Positions 13,381 through 14,089 of a stretch of 14,089 bases of DNA are shown piece by piece. The translations under genes and the position numbers were made by a program. The stretch comes from Treponema sp. (lineage in GTDB: Bacteria; Spirochaetota; Spirochaetia; Treponematales; Treponemataceae): positions 1 to 14,089 of the forward strand of contig JAEDIW010000055.1 of NCBI GenBank assembly GCA_016296655.1, given 5' to 3'. Numbering within the stretch: the stretch's first letter is position 1; the number at the start of each line of letters is the position of its first letter. Below the pieces are notes generated by a model that was not told the DNA's origin, ran no database searches, and saw nothing but the letters and a program-made list of their open reading frames with translations.

Positions 13381-13481
13381 CAGTCGCGAGTCGCTCCACA
13401 AGTGTCAAAGTAAACTTTGCCACTTGTTCCGCTTTGTCGCGTCTTCACCACACCCCATTCTCCTAGGGGCTAAAGCCCCTA
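13381..13481. repeat. GC-rich island C with two hairpins, next to the CRISPR array
   Basis: This segment carries a 12-bp hairpin (ACAAGTG 13398-13404 with CACTTGT 13421-13427, and CAAAG 13406-13410 with CTTTG 13415-13419, one mismatch between them) and a perfect 8-bp hairpin (TAGGGGCT 13464-13471 with AGCCCCTA 13474-13481). It shares AGTCGCTCCA (plus strand) with the minus strand of element A at 2605-2724 and may be a third member of that family. Alternatively the hairpins are the body of a tracrRNA read on the minus strand. The 195 bp between the kinase-like gene and the first repeat hold nothing else. Confidence 0.4.
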
Positions 13482-13511
13482 AGACCCCTATAAAAAAAGT
13501 ACAGAAAATAT

Positions 13512-13526
13512 GTTAATCTTGACCGA
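13512..13526. other. Degenerate half-repeat / candidate tracrRNA anti-repeat
   Basis: GTTAATCTTGACCGA directly abuts the first CRISPR repeat with no spacer and resembles the first 16 bases of the repeat (GTT, an unlike middle, then TTGACCG exactly). As minus-strand RNA it could pair with the repeat's 5' half through four pairs, a 4x3 internal loop and eight pairs (two G-U in all), the kind of bulged duplex seen between crRNA and tracrRNA. Only seven bases match exactly without a gap, so chance is not excluded. Confidence 0.3.
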
Positions 13527-14088
13527 GTTGCAGGTTGACCGGAAAATTTAATCAGTTATAATTTAGACCTTGCGGTTCTTGTTTAGGTTGCCGTTGCAGG
13601 TTGACCGGAAAATTTAATCAGTTATAATGGTATTGGGAGTTTTGTTATCGCTTTGATAGTTGCAGGTTGACCGGAAAATTTAATCAGTTATAATCAACAC
13701 CCAATGCGCCTACTAAGTTAGCTTGTTGCAGGTTGACCGGAAAATTTAATCAGTTATAATAGCAGAAGCACCGGCAGATGTATTAGCGTTGTTGCAGGTT
13801 GACCGGAAAATTTAATCAGTTATAATACAGACACGTGCGAAACTTTAGCAAGTCTGGTTGCAGGTTGACCGGAAAATTTAATCAGTTATAATTGACAATA
13901 CGGGACAAGTCAAACTTACTTGTTGCAGGTTGACCGGAAAATTTAATCAGTTATAATTTTTTTTCCATTTTCAAAAGCTGTAGACTGTTGCAGGTTGACC
14001 GGAAAATTTAATCAGTTATAATAATAACTTAACAGGTTTTAAAACTTCCTTTGTTGCAGGTTGACCGGAAAATTTAATCAGTTATAAT
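13527..14088 (+). CRISPR. CRISPR array, nine identical 36-bp repeats, open at the right edge
   Basis: The repeat begins GTTGCAGGTTGACC and ends AATCAGTTATAAT. Copies start at 13527, 13593, 13659, 13725, 13791, 13857, 13922, 13987 and 14053, all identical, separated by eight different spacers of 30 bp (two of 29 bp: 13893-13921 and 13958-13986). The array continues beyond the window. The 36/30 geometry and the GTTG start are usual for type II. Each repeat contains TTGACC (bases 9-14), 16 bp, then TATAAT (bases 31-36). A promoter at the repeat's end is a hallmark of Neisseria type II-C arrays, so II-C is the best guess. No cas gene is in the window and the type is unproven. Because all repeats are identical, the older end cannot be told. 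No spacer matches other parts of the window by eye. Confidence 0.97.
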
Positions 14089-14089
14089 A

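Noticed and set aside
13464..13500. Plus-strand terminator of the importer operon at the AGGGGCT hairpin
   Set aside because: The stem is followed by AAGACCCC and then an A run, not a T tract, so it does not look like a plus-strand intrinsic terminator.
13827..13856. Inverted ends (CAGAC/GTCTG) of spacer 5
   Set aside because: A single five-base inverted match in one spacer is expected by chance and is not shared with other spacers.
13527..14088. Self-targeting spacers
   Set aside because: None of the eight spacers has a convincing match elsewhere in this window by eye. A whole-genome search would be needed.

Overview
The window is AT-rich DNA that looks like a Treponema-type spirochaete. 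The evidence is family-level: a Cache-type chemoreceptor with a sigma-28-like -10 box, a lipoprotein with a relaxed FASC lipobox, a long homopolymeric C tract in a promoter, and small GC-rich islands in an otherwise A/T-rich background. No rRNA, tRNA, transposase or phage gene was seen, and the species cannot be named from this window.

Left part (1-4929). A 5'-truncated remnant of phosphoglycerate mutase gpmI (minus strand) abuts a complete methyl-accepting chemotaxis protein gene (plus strand). Convergent to it lie an unrecognised multi-pass membrane protein, whose 3' end runs into a GC-rich repeat-like element, and a MATE efflux transporter with a 24-bp palindrome over its predicted start site.

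Middle part (4930-9144, all minus strand). In transcription order: a LysR-type regulator, a GC-rich element, an acidic lipoprotein, an N-acyl-D-amino-acid deacylase lacking its N-terminus, and a D-amino-acid aminotransferase. The lipoprotein promoter has a perfect -35 box and a near-consensus -10 box separated by 16 bp, 10 of them an unbroken C run. That is the layout of a phase-variable promoter. No terminator is visible after the lipoprotein gene, so the switch could also drive the deacylase-aminotransferase pair.

Right part (9145-13331, plus strand). Divergent from lysR is a complete polar amino-acid ABC importer of the PEB1/aspartate-glutamate type (ATPase, binding protein, two permeases), followed by a cytidylate-kinase-like gene. 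The 440-bp divergent region holds two identical 15-bp T-N11-A palindromes, placed near -65 of the lysR promoter and near -73 of the transporter promoter. An intrinsic terminator lies between the transporter promoter and its first gene, so attenuation or a short leader RNA is likely.

Right edge (13332-14089). After three hairpins comes a CRISPR array of nine identical 36-bp repeats with 29-30-bp spacers, running off the window. Each repeat contains a near-consensus sigma-70 promoter (TTGACC, 16 bp, TATAAT) ending at its last base, so every spacer may be transcribed from its own promoter. Initiation about 7 nt into a 30-nt spacer would leave a guide of about 24 nt, as described for Neisseria type II-C systems. 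A degenerate half-repeat abuts the first repeat; on the minus strand it could be a tracrRNA anti-repeat followed by hairpins and a terminator-like stem. No cas gene is in the window, so the type is inferred only.

Promoters, hairpins and operators were found by eye. No folding, database or transcript data were available.
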